From contig CAIIXF020000005.1 in assembly GCA_903813345.2 (NCBI GenBank), positions 10,913,375-10,977,374 on the forward strand: a stretch of 64,000 nucleotides of DNA. Direction: 5' to 3'. Positions 35,801 to 46,932 of this stretch are shown here, in pieces. Position 1 is the first letter of the stretch; each line of letters begins with the position of its first letter. The position numbers and the translations under genes were made by a program. A model generated the notes under the pieces. The model did not search any database and had not been told where the DNA came from. It saw only the letters and a program-made list of their open reading frames with translations. The DNA is from Owenia fusiformis. Taxonomy: Eukaryota; Annelida; Polychaeta; Sabellida; Oweniidae.

Positions 35801-36457
35801 TTTTTAGACTGACAGAATATTCCAAGGCCAAGTTATTCTAAGAATTCTAAATTTTGACTTTATCCGTGCAGAAAATTCACAACGATCAACGTGCAATGCG
35901 GAAAAATAGCGGCCATTACATTTACTTTGACGCAGGGTTGAGCCCTAATGTAGACGAAGGGATCGCATCAAAATTATTATTCAAAATATGTAACAAACAA
36001 GAGGCTAAGACTAAATTGCATTATAATTACTTAGTTTTAGTGAAAAAAACATACCACGTCATCTTGGATGGCTTTATTAATTTCAAAATATTTTCCATAA
36101 ATCAGTAAATATGTAATTGTATGTTTGATAATGTACTAGAAGAAACATACGGCATCTAATAATTAAATAATTATATTATATTATATTATATATTAAGTAT
36201 AATTAAAAGCAAAATAAATCATGAAAATTGGTCAATGCAACCAATGCGACTAAATCTCCAGATCTAGAAAAGGTATTTACTCACGTTTTTTGCCCTGAAA
36301 AGGTAGATCCTATACATCTATCATAATATCTAGTACCCTTTTCTGGCTAAAAACAACCCCTAAAAGCTCCCTACTATTTTACTTTGACCTACTTTTGACC
36401 CTATTTGACCTACTTTTTGAGATCTTGATACATCTCCCTCGAGAAATTTGAAAGACC
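32878..36457. other. Non-coding stretch, several unexplained ORFs
   Basis: The longest is a 131-residue minus frame at 33649-34044 without domain or good start context. A hairpin, gtcgttaggcaatg against catgccctaacgac, lies near 34308-34341. At 35835-35873 a pyrimidine-rich tract ending in gtgcag precedes a hydrophilic frame (35873-36105) that could be an exon, but no partner exon was found. Near 36380-36420 tgaccta words occur that resemble the 61-64 kb repeat. Confidence 0.35.
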
Positions 36458-36459
36458 TA

Positions 36460-36859
36460 CACTCCCCCCCCATAAGTTTGGCAACCTTTTTTCCCCCATT
36501 GAAGTACGTGTTAAAGCCTCTTTACCTTTGAATTTTTATTTACTTAACCTGCGATGAAAATATTTATACTATTGATGGAAACGTAATTTGGCTTTAATTC
36601 CAATACCTCCAAATTTTCTCAATTACAATAGGTCGAAAATTGATGATAAATTTGATGAATTATCATCAATTATCGACCTATTGTAATTGAGGAAAAAATT
36701 GAGAAAATTTGGAGGTATTGGAAATAAAGTCAAGTTACGTTTCCATCAATAGTATAAGTTATTTCATCGCCGGTTAAGTAAATAAAAATGCAAACGTAAA
36801 GAGACTTTAACACGTAGTTCAATGGGGAAAAAAGGTTGCCAAACTTATGGAGGGGAGTG
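36460..36859. mobile_element. Foldback MITE, TA duplication
   Basis: cactcccccccc-ataagttt at the left mirrors aaacttatggaggggagtg at the right, flanked by TA at 36458-36459 and 36860-36861. Arms of about 190 bp stay inverted (gttggcaacc, acgtgttaaag, tattgatggaaacgtaa, tccaatacctccaaattttc and complements) around a centre near 36650 (tgatgataaatttgatgaat). A solo right arm lies at 25306-25364. Confidence 0.75.
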
Positions 36860-36861
36860 TA

Positions 36862-38200
36862 TAATATGGTACCTTAGTTTTTACTTTACCTCTTCAACTT
36901 TGGAAACGAGGGGGGGGTCATCACCCCTTGGCCATTAGATTTATGAAAAATACGTTATACGTTATACACATATTAAAATTAGGGTTTATCTGAGATTATG
37001 TATATCTTCCGAGGGATCAAAGGAACGAGGAAGATGCACATGTTTCCTGAAGGATAAAACCTGTATCCAAAACCGACCGCATGTAACAGATACCTACTGA
37101 GGTTTTTGGTGAATTTTTACATCCAAAGGTTTAAAATAAAAAAAATTGAAAAATACTTTTTTTAATATCAATTTATATACATGTATGTGTTAATTTCACG
37201 AGATATAAATATCCCGGAAAAGTTTATACCATTCACTTCACACAGATACAATTATTTATCCATTATATTATCACTGTTCCACAACTAGTTTCTTTGACGG
37301 AACGACGGACGGAACGTCAATGTAACAAAATGGATGAACTTTCTGGTTACGAGTTTTTTGTTTTCTCGATTTAAACCTACTTATAAGTCAAGTTGCAGAT
37401 TCTAATTTGGCACAAAGTTAGAAAATATAGTCTAGTTTTAATAAGTTTGTTCGATTTGGAATTCGGTTTGTAAATGGAGTTGCAATTCATATATTTAGCC
37501 CCTCGCTATTGTTACATTGAAGAAAATCCATTATATTACCAATGTATGTTACTTTGACGACTTACGTCAATGTAACAAAAGCGATGGTCTAAATGCATGA
37601 ATTTCACCTTTATTTAAAAATCAAGTTTCAAACCGAGAGCCAAATGATAATCCGCAACATGACTTGCTACCAGTATATAGATGCCACCAGCTCCAAAACA
37701 ACTTTTATTGTCACAAATTAGATACATCTATTCGTTTTTCCTGTGTAGTATAGATGTCGACATAATTATAGCTCGATATTTCCAAGATCATGACTGTAAT
37801 ATTACAACAGTATGTACGGTAAGAAATATAGATGGAAGCTTCTCGTAATATCCCCTTCACACCAAACTGTAATCTAGCTTCAAGCCCTTGTATCCCTTTC
37901 CCACAGCACGTGTGAGAAGGTGTCGAGTCAGGTGGGGGGGGGGATGGTGGGGGGGGGGGGGGTGTCACACAGGCTTGCAGCTGGACCCAATCTAGTTCAA
38001 ACTACGTTCTTGAAAATGTTACCAAACAGACTTGAATTATATGCGAAAAGATTGGATCTTTTTACGAAATCCATGGTTGTCCTCTCGTTTGGAAAGTGCT
38101 CCAGAGCGTCGAGCCAGCTTAAAATATTCTAATATAGTAGCTTCGTATTCTTTGAAATAGAATCTAAGTCAAGACCAAGGGTGTCTTTAACTAGCTAAAT
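36862..38200. other. Non-coding stretch with G-run
   Basis: acgtcaatgtaacaaaa occurs at about 37314-37330 and 37564-37580, marking a short direct repeat pair. A G-rich run lies at 37931-37962. ORFs at 37711-37968 and 37920-38132 run through that G/C homopolymer and are not credible genes. Confidence 0.4.
37931..37962 (+). repeat. Poly-G tract
   Basis: A run of ten G, then atggt, then a run of fourteen G. It can form a G-quadruplex in principle. Homopolymer length in such tracts is often uncertain in assemblies. Confidence 0.9.
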
Positions 38201-38782
38201 CATAGGCCAAGGGAAAAGTAATAGTAAGCTGTATATAGAAGAGACAGGTCCACAAGTAAGATTGAAAATTTTTCAAATTTTTTTAGTCTTGGCACTAGTT
38301 CTCCTTACTGGTATCAAATTGTATTCCCAAATTTCTCCAAAATCTTCTTCAAAGTGTTTTTCAAACTTATATCATTGTTTTTTTCAAATATTTATCTAAA
38401 AACTGCATATAATACTGCATATAAAACAACAACTATGGAAACCTACAATTGCCTGGCAAGCTGAAACTGATTGTCACTGGTGGAGGTCAGGGAGGTCAGC
38501 AGTGACCAATCAGATCACTTGTTTACTAATGAACTTGCCAAGCAATTGCAGGTTTTCAGAAATTCTCTCTTTTAGACAGCATTTTTCACTCTATATCATC
38601 TGACTGAGTTTCAATCTTAGGTAAGAGCTACAAACTATCAATTTTCTATCAACTCCCCATGGCCTTTTGAAAATAATACACTAAATATTGTTAAAATCTC
38701 CATCTTAACAAGTGGTCTAAGTTAGAGTTGTTCACCTGTCTCTTCTATATACGGTTTACTATTACTTTACCCTTGGCCTATG
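38201..38782. mobile_element. hAT-like MITE with 8-bp target-site duplication
   Basis: cataggccaaggg-aaaagta at the left and ttac-ccttggcctatg at the right are inverted. About 50 bp of arm match, including gtatatagaagagacaggt against its complement. agctaaat lies directly outside both ends (38193-38200 and 38783-38790), and an 8-bp duplication is the mark of hAT-type insertion. An internal partial palindrome (acctacaattgcctggcaag against cttgccaagcaattgcaggt) occupies the middle. No transposase ORF. Confidence 0.75.
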
Positions 38783-38909
38783 AGCTAAATGTATCTTGAT
38801 CTCCATTTAGATGTTCCACCCGTGACAGCAGTGTGGGAAAGCACGACCTGTGTCCTCAAAAATGCGAAATTGACAATGTAGGAATCACACGGAGCTAGTT
38901 CCAAAATGA

Positions 38910-38985
38910 CTAATCTCACCCTATGCTTAGTGAGCGGACCTAATTTCAAGGGTGATGGTAAAGACGAGGCATGGCGCCCAAACCT
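38910..38985 (+). repeat. Dispersed repeat, copy on the left flank of the 6-kb element
   Basis: ctcaccctatgcttagtgag, then cgga, aatttcaagggtg, ggtaaagacgaggc and ggcgcccaaa. It recurs inverted at 45538-45600 on the other flank of the 39250-45292 element, and in diverged form at 16628-16700. Confidence 0.6.
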
Positions 38986-40847
38986 GGCCTGTAACTAGGT
39001 GCACTGATGCTTTCTTCGCAAATTACATCGCCATTGCTCGTCATCGAAATTCTGATCGCCGAATAGACACTCTAGTAAACATTCATTTTGCATTGGATGT
39101 ACATAACTAGAGACCGCCTTATTTCGCATATATGAAAAAATAAAACATATCTAGGTACATATATCTTTATATGTGACATCGATCAGGAATTATTGACATA
39201 TTGACAATTAGACTGTAAGCCATTCTGTAGAAGTGCTCTAGAAATGCAACCTTCCTTACATGAAAGGTTGCACATTCCAACCTATTTCAAACCATCTGTA
39301 TGATTATACTGGACACTTTCTGGGTAGTTGGACTTTCTATAGGGGTGGCAGACGGCCCTCAGACCAATTAATACCCCTACCCCCAAAAAACCATGGGGGT
39401 ACTTTAATACCACCCAATAAAAAGAATACTAATGCATGTCAGATATTCATTGTTTTATATTGGGTAGGGCATGTTATGGTTAATAAGTGCCAGAAATTTC
39501 CAATCTCTAACTTATATGGTTACCATAGAAACAGTATTTATATCTCGAAATATTCTCAATTTGACCCCCTCCCAAATGTGTCCCTTTGTTCTCTAAGTGA
39601 AATATTTCAAAATCTGTTTGGATTTTATGGCTGCTACTTTGTCAAAATTTGTAATATTATGTCTATATTAACACTAAAACACTTAAAAGTTGATATAATG
39701 ATCCTATAAATCAATAATATTTATCAAATATAGTCACACATAGCTGCTTTCAGGGAAAAGTGGGCGTGGCACTTTTTGGTACTTGTGCGCTTGTTGCAGC
39801 ATTAAATGAAAAATGCAGATTACCCTAACAATAATTGACATTTAATTAGCATCTACTAATGTTGTGTAACATTGTAATATGTTCATTATCATTATTAGAC
39901 ACTTTAAATATTTTATATAAGTGTTATCCTGACCCTTCCCTATCATAGGTCATCAATGGTCAAATGAACTTTTAGTTTAAGTCTTATAGGGTCCTCGGTC
40001 TTTTAAGCCTTTCAAGAGTCAAGTCTTACTTATTCATTGACTTGTTCCTAGAATATGAATGGATAAGTTCAAGTCATCTAGAGCTATTCAAGTCATCTAT
40101 GCTTGTTCAACAATGTTCAATATTAAGAACCATTTTACCATGTTTACTGCAATTGAAAAGTAATGAACAGTTCAATCCTTTTGGTATGATATTTGATGCT
40201 AGTGTGAATTGCATAACATTTATGATTAAATGAACTAATTTAACTCTGGCTATTAACCCTTCCCTGGTATCCTTCACATAACCTCTAAAACATCTTCATA
40301 TCCATGGCCTAAATGGGGAAGGAGGGAGGGGTTACAAATAGTGACCGAGGATAATTTGAATCAAAGCAAGAAGACATAATACTCAAAACTAGAAAGATTG
40401 GAGACCATTTATACCCTTCCTAATATTTTGCCTAATACACAACACTAAAATCTATTTTGTCAGACACTTGCTGATTCTTTTATCAATACCTCAACATCAG
40501 GCAATGCATGATCTATCTATCAAATGGATTAAAGATTATACTTGATTCTAATATGGCAAAATTAATTTTTCGTATGAATTGCATAGAGCATCATTTTGCA
40601 GTTATAATAAAATGCATTCATTCATTCATTGGCTCATAGTTAACAAAAAAGCTATCCTCTGGAAGGTACAGTATAATTTCTATTAGTATTTAGCAAAATA
40701 ATTGCAAGATAAACAATTTACACATGTTTCTGATATGCTGTATTTTCAATGATTCCTTCAATAGTGGTTCGGTATATGTTTTTGAAATACTTCATATAAT
40801 TCCTAAACAAATCGGTTTAGTGTATGAAATCAAAGTGGATACATTTG

Positions 40848-42465
40848 TCCCATACTTGGATATGTTTCAGATACATATAGCAGGTTTATAAATACTTATA
40901 TTTTCATCAGCGGGCAGATATAGCTAATGTCCCTGCCTGAGAGGGCAGATAAATTACACCTGCCCACTAAGTCATAATCATCATTTGTGTATGATTAGCA
41001 ATGAAGGAAGTAGCATACTTAATACATATGTTAATAATCAATGATTCGAGAATATGTGGATGAATACTTAAAAAACAGGAGAATCCTCCTAAGGCCAAGA
41101 AAACAAAATTAGTCATGAATACATTCATGTGGTTGTATTCTTTCTAACTCTGGCCAATTGAACAATGTGAACCAGATAAGAGAGATTGATATGGGATAAA
41201 CAGATAATCCTATAGTCAGTTCATGCTATTAGGATTATCCCTTGGCAAATATAATATATCTTCCCTCAGGACCTAAGGCCTTTGGCCAATAGAAAATATC
41301 TTCCCTCGGGACCTACGACCCTCGACCAGATATATTATATTGGCCTCGGGATAATTCCAATACCCCGAACCTCATAGAGGATAATCTCTATTTGTCTTCA
41401 TCAATTATTATTATACATATAAATCGGGATATAAATATAACCTAAAGTAAGAAATCACATTCTCTAACCAGTAATATTTAATTTTAAAATTGGTGACCAT
41501 GATTTATTTGAGAATAAAACAGACGAAACAAAGGCTAACAAAAATCTTTAAAAATTTGGGTAAAACATAAATATTTTAAAATTGCTTGTTTTTCATCATT
41601 ATTACTTCGATCTCCAAACCCCAAAAATTGAGTGTTACAAATTGTTTCAAGTTAAAGTATGCCTAATTTCATGAGCAAATTAGTAATCTTGTTGGATATT
41701 TTTTCCTCGACAATGCCTTATCTAATTCATCTATATACAAACTACTAGATTCCAAATGCTATTTTACAGGATGGGTGTTCATGAAAGTAACACTAAACAT
41801 CAATTTTGTCATAAACTGAACAATGCAGCTAATTGATTCTCCCATCTAAGCAACAGAGCCTCTTTTAATATATTGTAATTTCAAAATTGCCTCTAATGAA
41901 GTTCTTCAATCAAATCTAAAATGGATACAACTGGTAATATCTTTATACCATATGAGTAGAATGTTTGTTTCTTTCAAATTCATGCTTTCGTTAGAAACAT
42001 GGATATCACTAATTCATGGTTTTGATTCATATTTAAAATAGTGTGAATTATATATGAGGTTTAATTAATGGGAAATTTTTAATACAGGGATTAATACAAT
42101 ATATCTGAGGGAAATACAATATACCTCCAAGAGGGGTTGAGGGTAGAATATTGTATTTCCCAAGGGTTATATCTTGTACCCAAAATTATTTATCATATAC
42201 TAATATACGAAAATATGAGAAATTGCACAGAATGAAATTCCTGCAGGGGATTACTGAGCAGACGATAAACCTGGCGATACATAGAGATTATCCTATATGA
42301 GGTTCAGGATATTGGAACTATCCCGAAAGGGCGATTATGACGGAGGGGGCAGATATACTATATCTGCCTGCTCGCAACAGAATGTAAAGCTATATCTGCC
42401 CGCTGATGAAAATATAAGTTTTTAAAAACCTGCTTTATGTACCTGAAACACGACCAAGTATGGGA
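40848..42465. mobile_element. Nested foldback element inside the 6-kb element
   Basis: tcccatacttgga at 40848 mirrors ccaagtatggga ending at 42465. The arms include cttatattttcatcagcggg and gcagatatagct with their inverted copies at 42395-42425. The interior contains gggcagata, attggcctcgggataa and ccccgaac words, the family of the split repeat at 1-560. No ORF of note. Confidence 0.7.
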
Positions 42466-43122
42466 TAAAGCGGGATATGCAGTACATGTATATCCCCACT
42501 CACCTAAGGTATCAATTATATTCATGCATTTTATTTACCTATAACACTAAGTATAGGATAAATAACTTTTACTGACAAATTATATAAGTGCATGATTACA
42601 TTAGTCACAACTACTCTCTAAAAGGTTAACTTATTGCATGAAGAAATGTAATTCTTCATGAAGATTTCAAATATGATATCACTTATTTGACTGAATTTTG
42701 AATTTTTTATGATGTAAAGCAAGATCATTTCTACTTGCATCTAAGTCTATTTCATTGTATAAGTCAACAATTAATAAGGCAAATACATATCACTGGCTTC
42801 CCTGATTCATTTAGATTCCTTGCACTTTTAAAATCATCAATAATTCATATAGGGTTGAACTATTGAATAATGAAAACGTTGCAAATGATGTGATAGAAGT
42901 TTTTATACTATTTAGCTTGGAAATATTGCTGATATAGTTTTAATGTGATTTTAGGAGATTAAATGTTCTACTGAGGAACTTTGATTATGTTCAATTTTCT
43001 ATGATCTTTAACTTAAGGTCGTGCTAAATTCTCATTGAGATGATGTTAAAAATCTTAATGTTGACTTCCTAAATGTTGAATTCTTTTGATTGTCATGAAT
43101 TTAAGGTTCACACAAAATCTGA

Positions 43123-44307
43123 CACTACGGGCAAATTATTGATATGACGCGCCAATTTCGTCTTATGCTTTTCACTCTAAAACCTACCGCTAGGTGTTCA
43201 CGCGCTCCCGTCGATACTTCGTGTAAAACCCGCTTTCTTGGTGAGCAGAATAGAATTGCTTAAAATTAACAGATTTTTCTGATTTTTTCAATGGTGGTAC
43301 TAGAGGGTCTCTACTGCATGTTTATCTAAATTATAAGTTGCTATGGTGTCAAATGTTTTCGTCATCTTTCTGTAAATAACCTTGAAAACATCGTGAGAGC
43401 AAAATTGTTGCGTCAAACAGACATGTTTAGGTTGGTCGCAGGAGAAGCCGTTTTACACCACTGTTCTTGGACGGATTCCGAAAATAATTTCACGACAGTA
43501 ATCATTATGAATGTAAGTATTAAAGTAATTAAATTCACATCCATACTATGACTGTAAGTTATGTTTTTTTATGTCTAAATATCGAGGAATGAACTGCGCT
43601 GGTAGTCAGAAATAAACTTTTGATGATTGAACCGTTCAGTGTATAGCGTAAACTTTAGACGGGCAATTCAATAACTTAATGTGAATGGATTTTTAAATAG
43701 ATTTCAGATTCATGATCATATTAATATGTAGATTAGAGGGTCTTTATTTTATAATTCTATGATCTAAATGTACTGAGTAGTGGGTGCATCAACATTACCC
43801 ATTGGCAACGATTTTCTCAAGTGAAATCAGACGAAGCTCACGCGTAAATATTGACCAACGTTTGTGTTTACACAGTCGTATTTCAAAACTAAAGCATTAT
43901 TTTAAAAATCTAAAACGATACGATTGCGATTTAGAGTTTCTAGTTTTTGAATATGTGAATTTAAATTAATTTTATTTATAAATGAAAAAAATGAACCAAG
44001 GGTGAAAGTATGACTATCCATAGACGTCCTTGGACTATCAAATCGTTCGTTTTAATGATTTGACCAAATGTAGCAAAATGTAGCAAACTGGGAAGTACAT
44101 TATAAACATACGACTTTTACACACGCGCGGACGTATAAGAGCCAGATAAGTACAACTGTGCACGTTCTCCAAATAAAAGGTCTCAATCTTTCTCCATTGA
44201 CGGTAACATAATAATTCTGCACCTGGAGATGCAACATTTCGTCCAGTGCGATCGTGATCAGCGCACCTAGCGGATGGCGCATCATATCAATAATTTGCCC
44301 GTAGTGG
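43123..44307. mobile_element. Nested CACTA (EnSpm)-like non-autonomous element
   Basis: The ends read cactacgggcaaattatt inward from both sides, extending to about 32 bp with one mismatch. GA is found directly outside both ends (43121-43122 and 44308-44309), as expected for the 2-3 bp duplication of CACTA elements. The 1185-bp interior has slightly higher CpG content but no recognisable transposase. The ORFs at 43784-43969 and 44100-44315 are short, and the latter runs into the terminal repeat. Confidence 0.65.
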
Positions 44308-45342
44308 AAGATCATCTAGTTTCAAACACAATCTGAATCTCACTAAGTTTGATGCGAAAGCAGTTTTACTTTAATCCAAAATAACAAATATGGTAAATTA
44401 ATATGTGTCTATGGTAGATGCTAGCGTGTAGTCCAACCAGCACAAGTGCTGCCATCTACCTATCCATTCATTAGTTTAGCACCTAATAAGGTCAGTACTC
44501 ATGGTAAAGCTTTTGAACCTTGTCTATGGTAAAAATAAATCAAACAGAAATGTTAACTTGACACGATTGGTAATGCCCACCTTGAAGGGTGTAGGGATAA
44601 AGGGAAGGGTCAGGATAACACTTATATAAAATATTTAAAGTGTCTAATAATGATAATGAACATATTACAATGTTACACAACATAAGTAGATGCTAATTAA
44701 ATGTCAATTGTTGTTAGTATAATATGTATTTTTCATTTAATGCTGCAACAAGTACACACGTACCAAAAAGTGCCACGCCCACTTTTCCCTGAAAGCAGCT
44801 ATGTGTGACTATATTTGATAAATATTATTGATTTATAGGATCATTATGAACACTTTTCAGTGTTTAAATGTTAAAATATACATATTGATACAATTTTTGA
44901 CAAAGTAGCAGCCATAAAATCCAAACGGATTTGCAAATATTTCACTTTGAGAACAAAGGGACACATTTGGGAGGGGGTCAAATTGAGAATATTTCGAGAT
45001 ATAAATACTGTTTCTATGGTAACCATATAAGTTAGAGATTGGAAATTTCTGGCACTAGCTAACCATAACATGCCCTACCCAATATAAAACAATGAATATC
45101 TGACATGCATTAGTATTCTTTTTATTGGGTGGTATTAAAGTACCCCCATGGTGTTTTGGGGGTAGGGGTATAAATTGGTCTGAGGGCCGTCTGCCACCCC
45201 TATAGAAAGTCCAACTACCCAGAAAGTGTCCAGTATAATCATACAGATGGTTTGAAATAGGTTGGAATGTGTAACCTTTCATGTAAGGAAGGAGTTACAA
45301 TTATCAGAGTGGGCCGTAGTCTAAATATTAGGTTGTAATTTC

Positions 45343-45408
45343 CTGCGGTAAATTCAAATTGTATCTTTAAACGACTGTTTCATCTTAACTATTCGTTTTA
45401 TTGAATGT
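45343..45408. repeat. Dispersed 65-bp repeat, copy 2
   Basis: Same orientation as 18028-18092. It lies just outside the right end of the 6-kb element. Confidence 0.55.
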
Positions 45409-45537
45409 AAAACAAACGGTATGCATAGTTTAACATCTTTCACTTCTAAAACAGCATAAAATATCACAATATCATCACCTTATGCTGCAATTATACGACT
45501 TAAACGATTATGGTACTAATATTTTTTGGTTTTTGGG

Positions 45538-45600
45538 CGCCCTGCCTCGTCTTAACCACCACCCTTGAAATTAGCTCCGCTCACTAAGCATAGGGTGAAT
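45538..45600 (-). repeat. Dispersed repeat, inverted copy on the right flank
   Basis: gggcgccctgcctcgtctta, cacccttgaaatta and ctcactaagcatagggtga are the inverted counterpart of 38910-38985. Confidence 0.6.
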
Positions 45601-45657
45601 CTGGGTATTTGTATTGATCTTAAAGTATATAGAAAACATAACAACATTGTACATGTA

Positions 45658-46400
45658 CAGGGTGGTCCAAAATATGGGTAACTCGTTATTTATGAACATA
45701 TGTCATATTATATACCAATGGATAGGGAATTTATTTATAATTAATTTAGTATATCATAAGTTCAAATTTATTATAATGTCTGTCAACCAGCGTCCATAAT
45801 ACAAACGACATCATTTTCGTTTCAAAACCCTTTTCAAAAACTTGCCAAACCAAGGTTATTGTCAAAATAAACCGATGTTCAATATGTCCACCATTTTGAT
45901 CAATTATAGCCCTCAATCTTGGCCTAAACTGGTCAATAGCATCATTTGTATGCATTTAAATAATGAATTCCACTTCTCAACAATTCTGTCCTTAAGGGAC
46001 CGAATAGATATAAAGGATTCATTGTATACCAACTCTGTTAGTTCTCCCCATACGTGGTAGTCGCAGATGTTGGCATCATGTGATCTAGGGAGAGGTGCAG
46101 TGATTAAGGGGGGGGGGTGAATCTAGGCACATTCTCCTTTAAACATTTGACACTCTTGTGGGATCTATAGATTGGAGCCCCATCTCGTTGGAAAACGTAA
46201 TGTTTCGAAAATTAGCTCATATCAGGATGATCCAAAAACAACATAATTGGATCATCCGATGTCAATGTCTGCGACTACCACGTATTGGGAGAACTAACAG
46301 AATAAATTCCCTATCCACTGGTATATAATATGACATGTTTTCAACAAGAAAATCATTATCTATTTTTGAAATAGTGTGTCCCAATTTTTGTACCACCCTG
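45658..46400 (-). mobile_element. Tc1/mariner-like relic with transposase C-terminus
   Basis: Ends are cagggtggtccaaaat (left) and its diverged complement (right), flanked by TA at 45656-45657 and 46401-46402. On the minus strand about 46085-45860 reads CDYHVWGELTELVYNES and then, after a frame change, FRPRLRAIIDQNGGHIEHRF. These resemble the third catalytic-Asp region (D-Y-H-x-W-G) and the C-terminal R-x-x-A-x-x-x-x-x-G-G-H-I-E-H motif of IS630/mariner transposases. The N-terminal DNA-binding and first catalytic parts are missing. Inverted copies of the interior (tatataccaatggatagggaat and tcgcagatgttggcatc) show that a second, partial copy is folded back inside. Confidence 0.7.
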
Positions 46401-46719
46401 TACACTGTACATTTGAAGATTAAGGACCTTAGCTCTAAATCGTATGCTTTGGAAAAGATGTGGACGTATGTATAAATCACAAGATTGTTTTGCCATTTAG
46501 TATTCTCTTTCTTGACTGTTAATTTCGTTCAAGAATATATGACCTTTTTGTTACTTGAAACGTATTTAAACAAAGAGGTATACCATTATTCTATAATAAA
46601 TTGTTCTATTATTATTAGAGAATATTATACAATAATTACACTATGGATAATTATTGTTATTGATTTTCTGAAAAGCACGTGATATGCATTTTTGATAGTA
46701 ATAGATTGGGTTTCGCTGA

Positions 46720-46725
46720 TTTATT
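46720..46725 (-). terminator. AATAAA polyadenylation signal of the protease homologue
   Basis: The canonical hexamer on the minus strand starts 45 bases after the stop codon at 46771, giving a short 3' UTR. Confidence 0.65.
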
Positions 46726-46770
46726 TGCATGACCATAGCAGGTGGATGGCACTTTTGAGAATAGGTACAA

Positions 46771-46932
46771 TTATCCAAGACTGATAACTGAGTTGATCCA
46801 GCTTCTGTAAGAGGAGATCCTGGTATATACGGGTGGGTTGTCAATTCCACACCTCTGGCCATGCCAACTACCTAGTCCTGCAAGCTGCCAACTTCCACCA
46901 ATTTGACACGACAGCGGCGCACCTTCGTCCCA
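46771..46932 (-). CDS. Protease homologue exon 6 (Ser-loop and C-terminal helix)
   Basis: 162 nt including TAA. Acceptor cttgtcttcag. Begins WDEGAPLSC where active enzymes have GDSGGPLxC, and ends in the C-terminal helix SSYRSWINSVISLG. Confidence 0.9.
   Translation of the reverse strand, partial: WDEGAPLSCQIGGSWQLAGLGSWHGQRCGIDNPPVYTRISSYRSWINSVISLG

Larger units (their letters stand above)
39250..45292. mobile_element. 6-kb element with ~700-bp terminal inverted repeats
   Basis: The left arm 39250-39952 and right arm 44599-45292 are inverted copies over their full length. Outer ends are ccttccttacatgaaaggtt and aacctttcatgtaaggaagg. Inner ends are atcctgacccttccct and agggaagggtcaggat. 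The match is high, with single-base differences and small indels. The ORFs at 39260-39709 plus and 45055-45282 minus are the same arm. Between the arms lie two other complete elements (40848-42465 and 43123-44307). After removing them about 1.8 kb of unique interior remains, with no recognisable transposase, polymerase or integrase. This makes it a non-autonomous long-TIR transposon or a foldback. No clear target-site duplication was found. Confidence 0.75.

Noticed and set aside
39260-39709. 149-residue plus ORF and its 75-residue mirror at 45055-45282
   Set aside because: Both are the terminal inverted repeat of the 6-kb element. The mirrored occurrence shows it is repeat sequence, and no domain is recognisable.
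43784-44315. ORFs inside the CACTA-like element as possible transposase
   Set aside because: Too short, no catalytic motif, and one runs into the terminal repeat.
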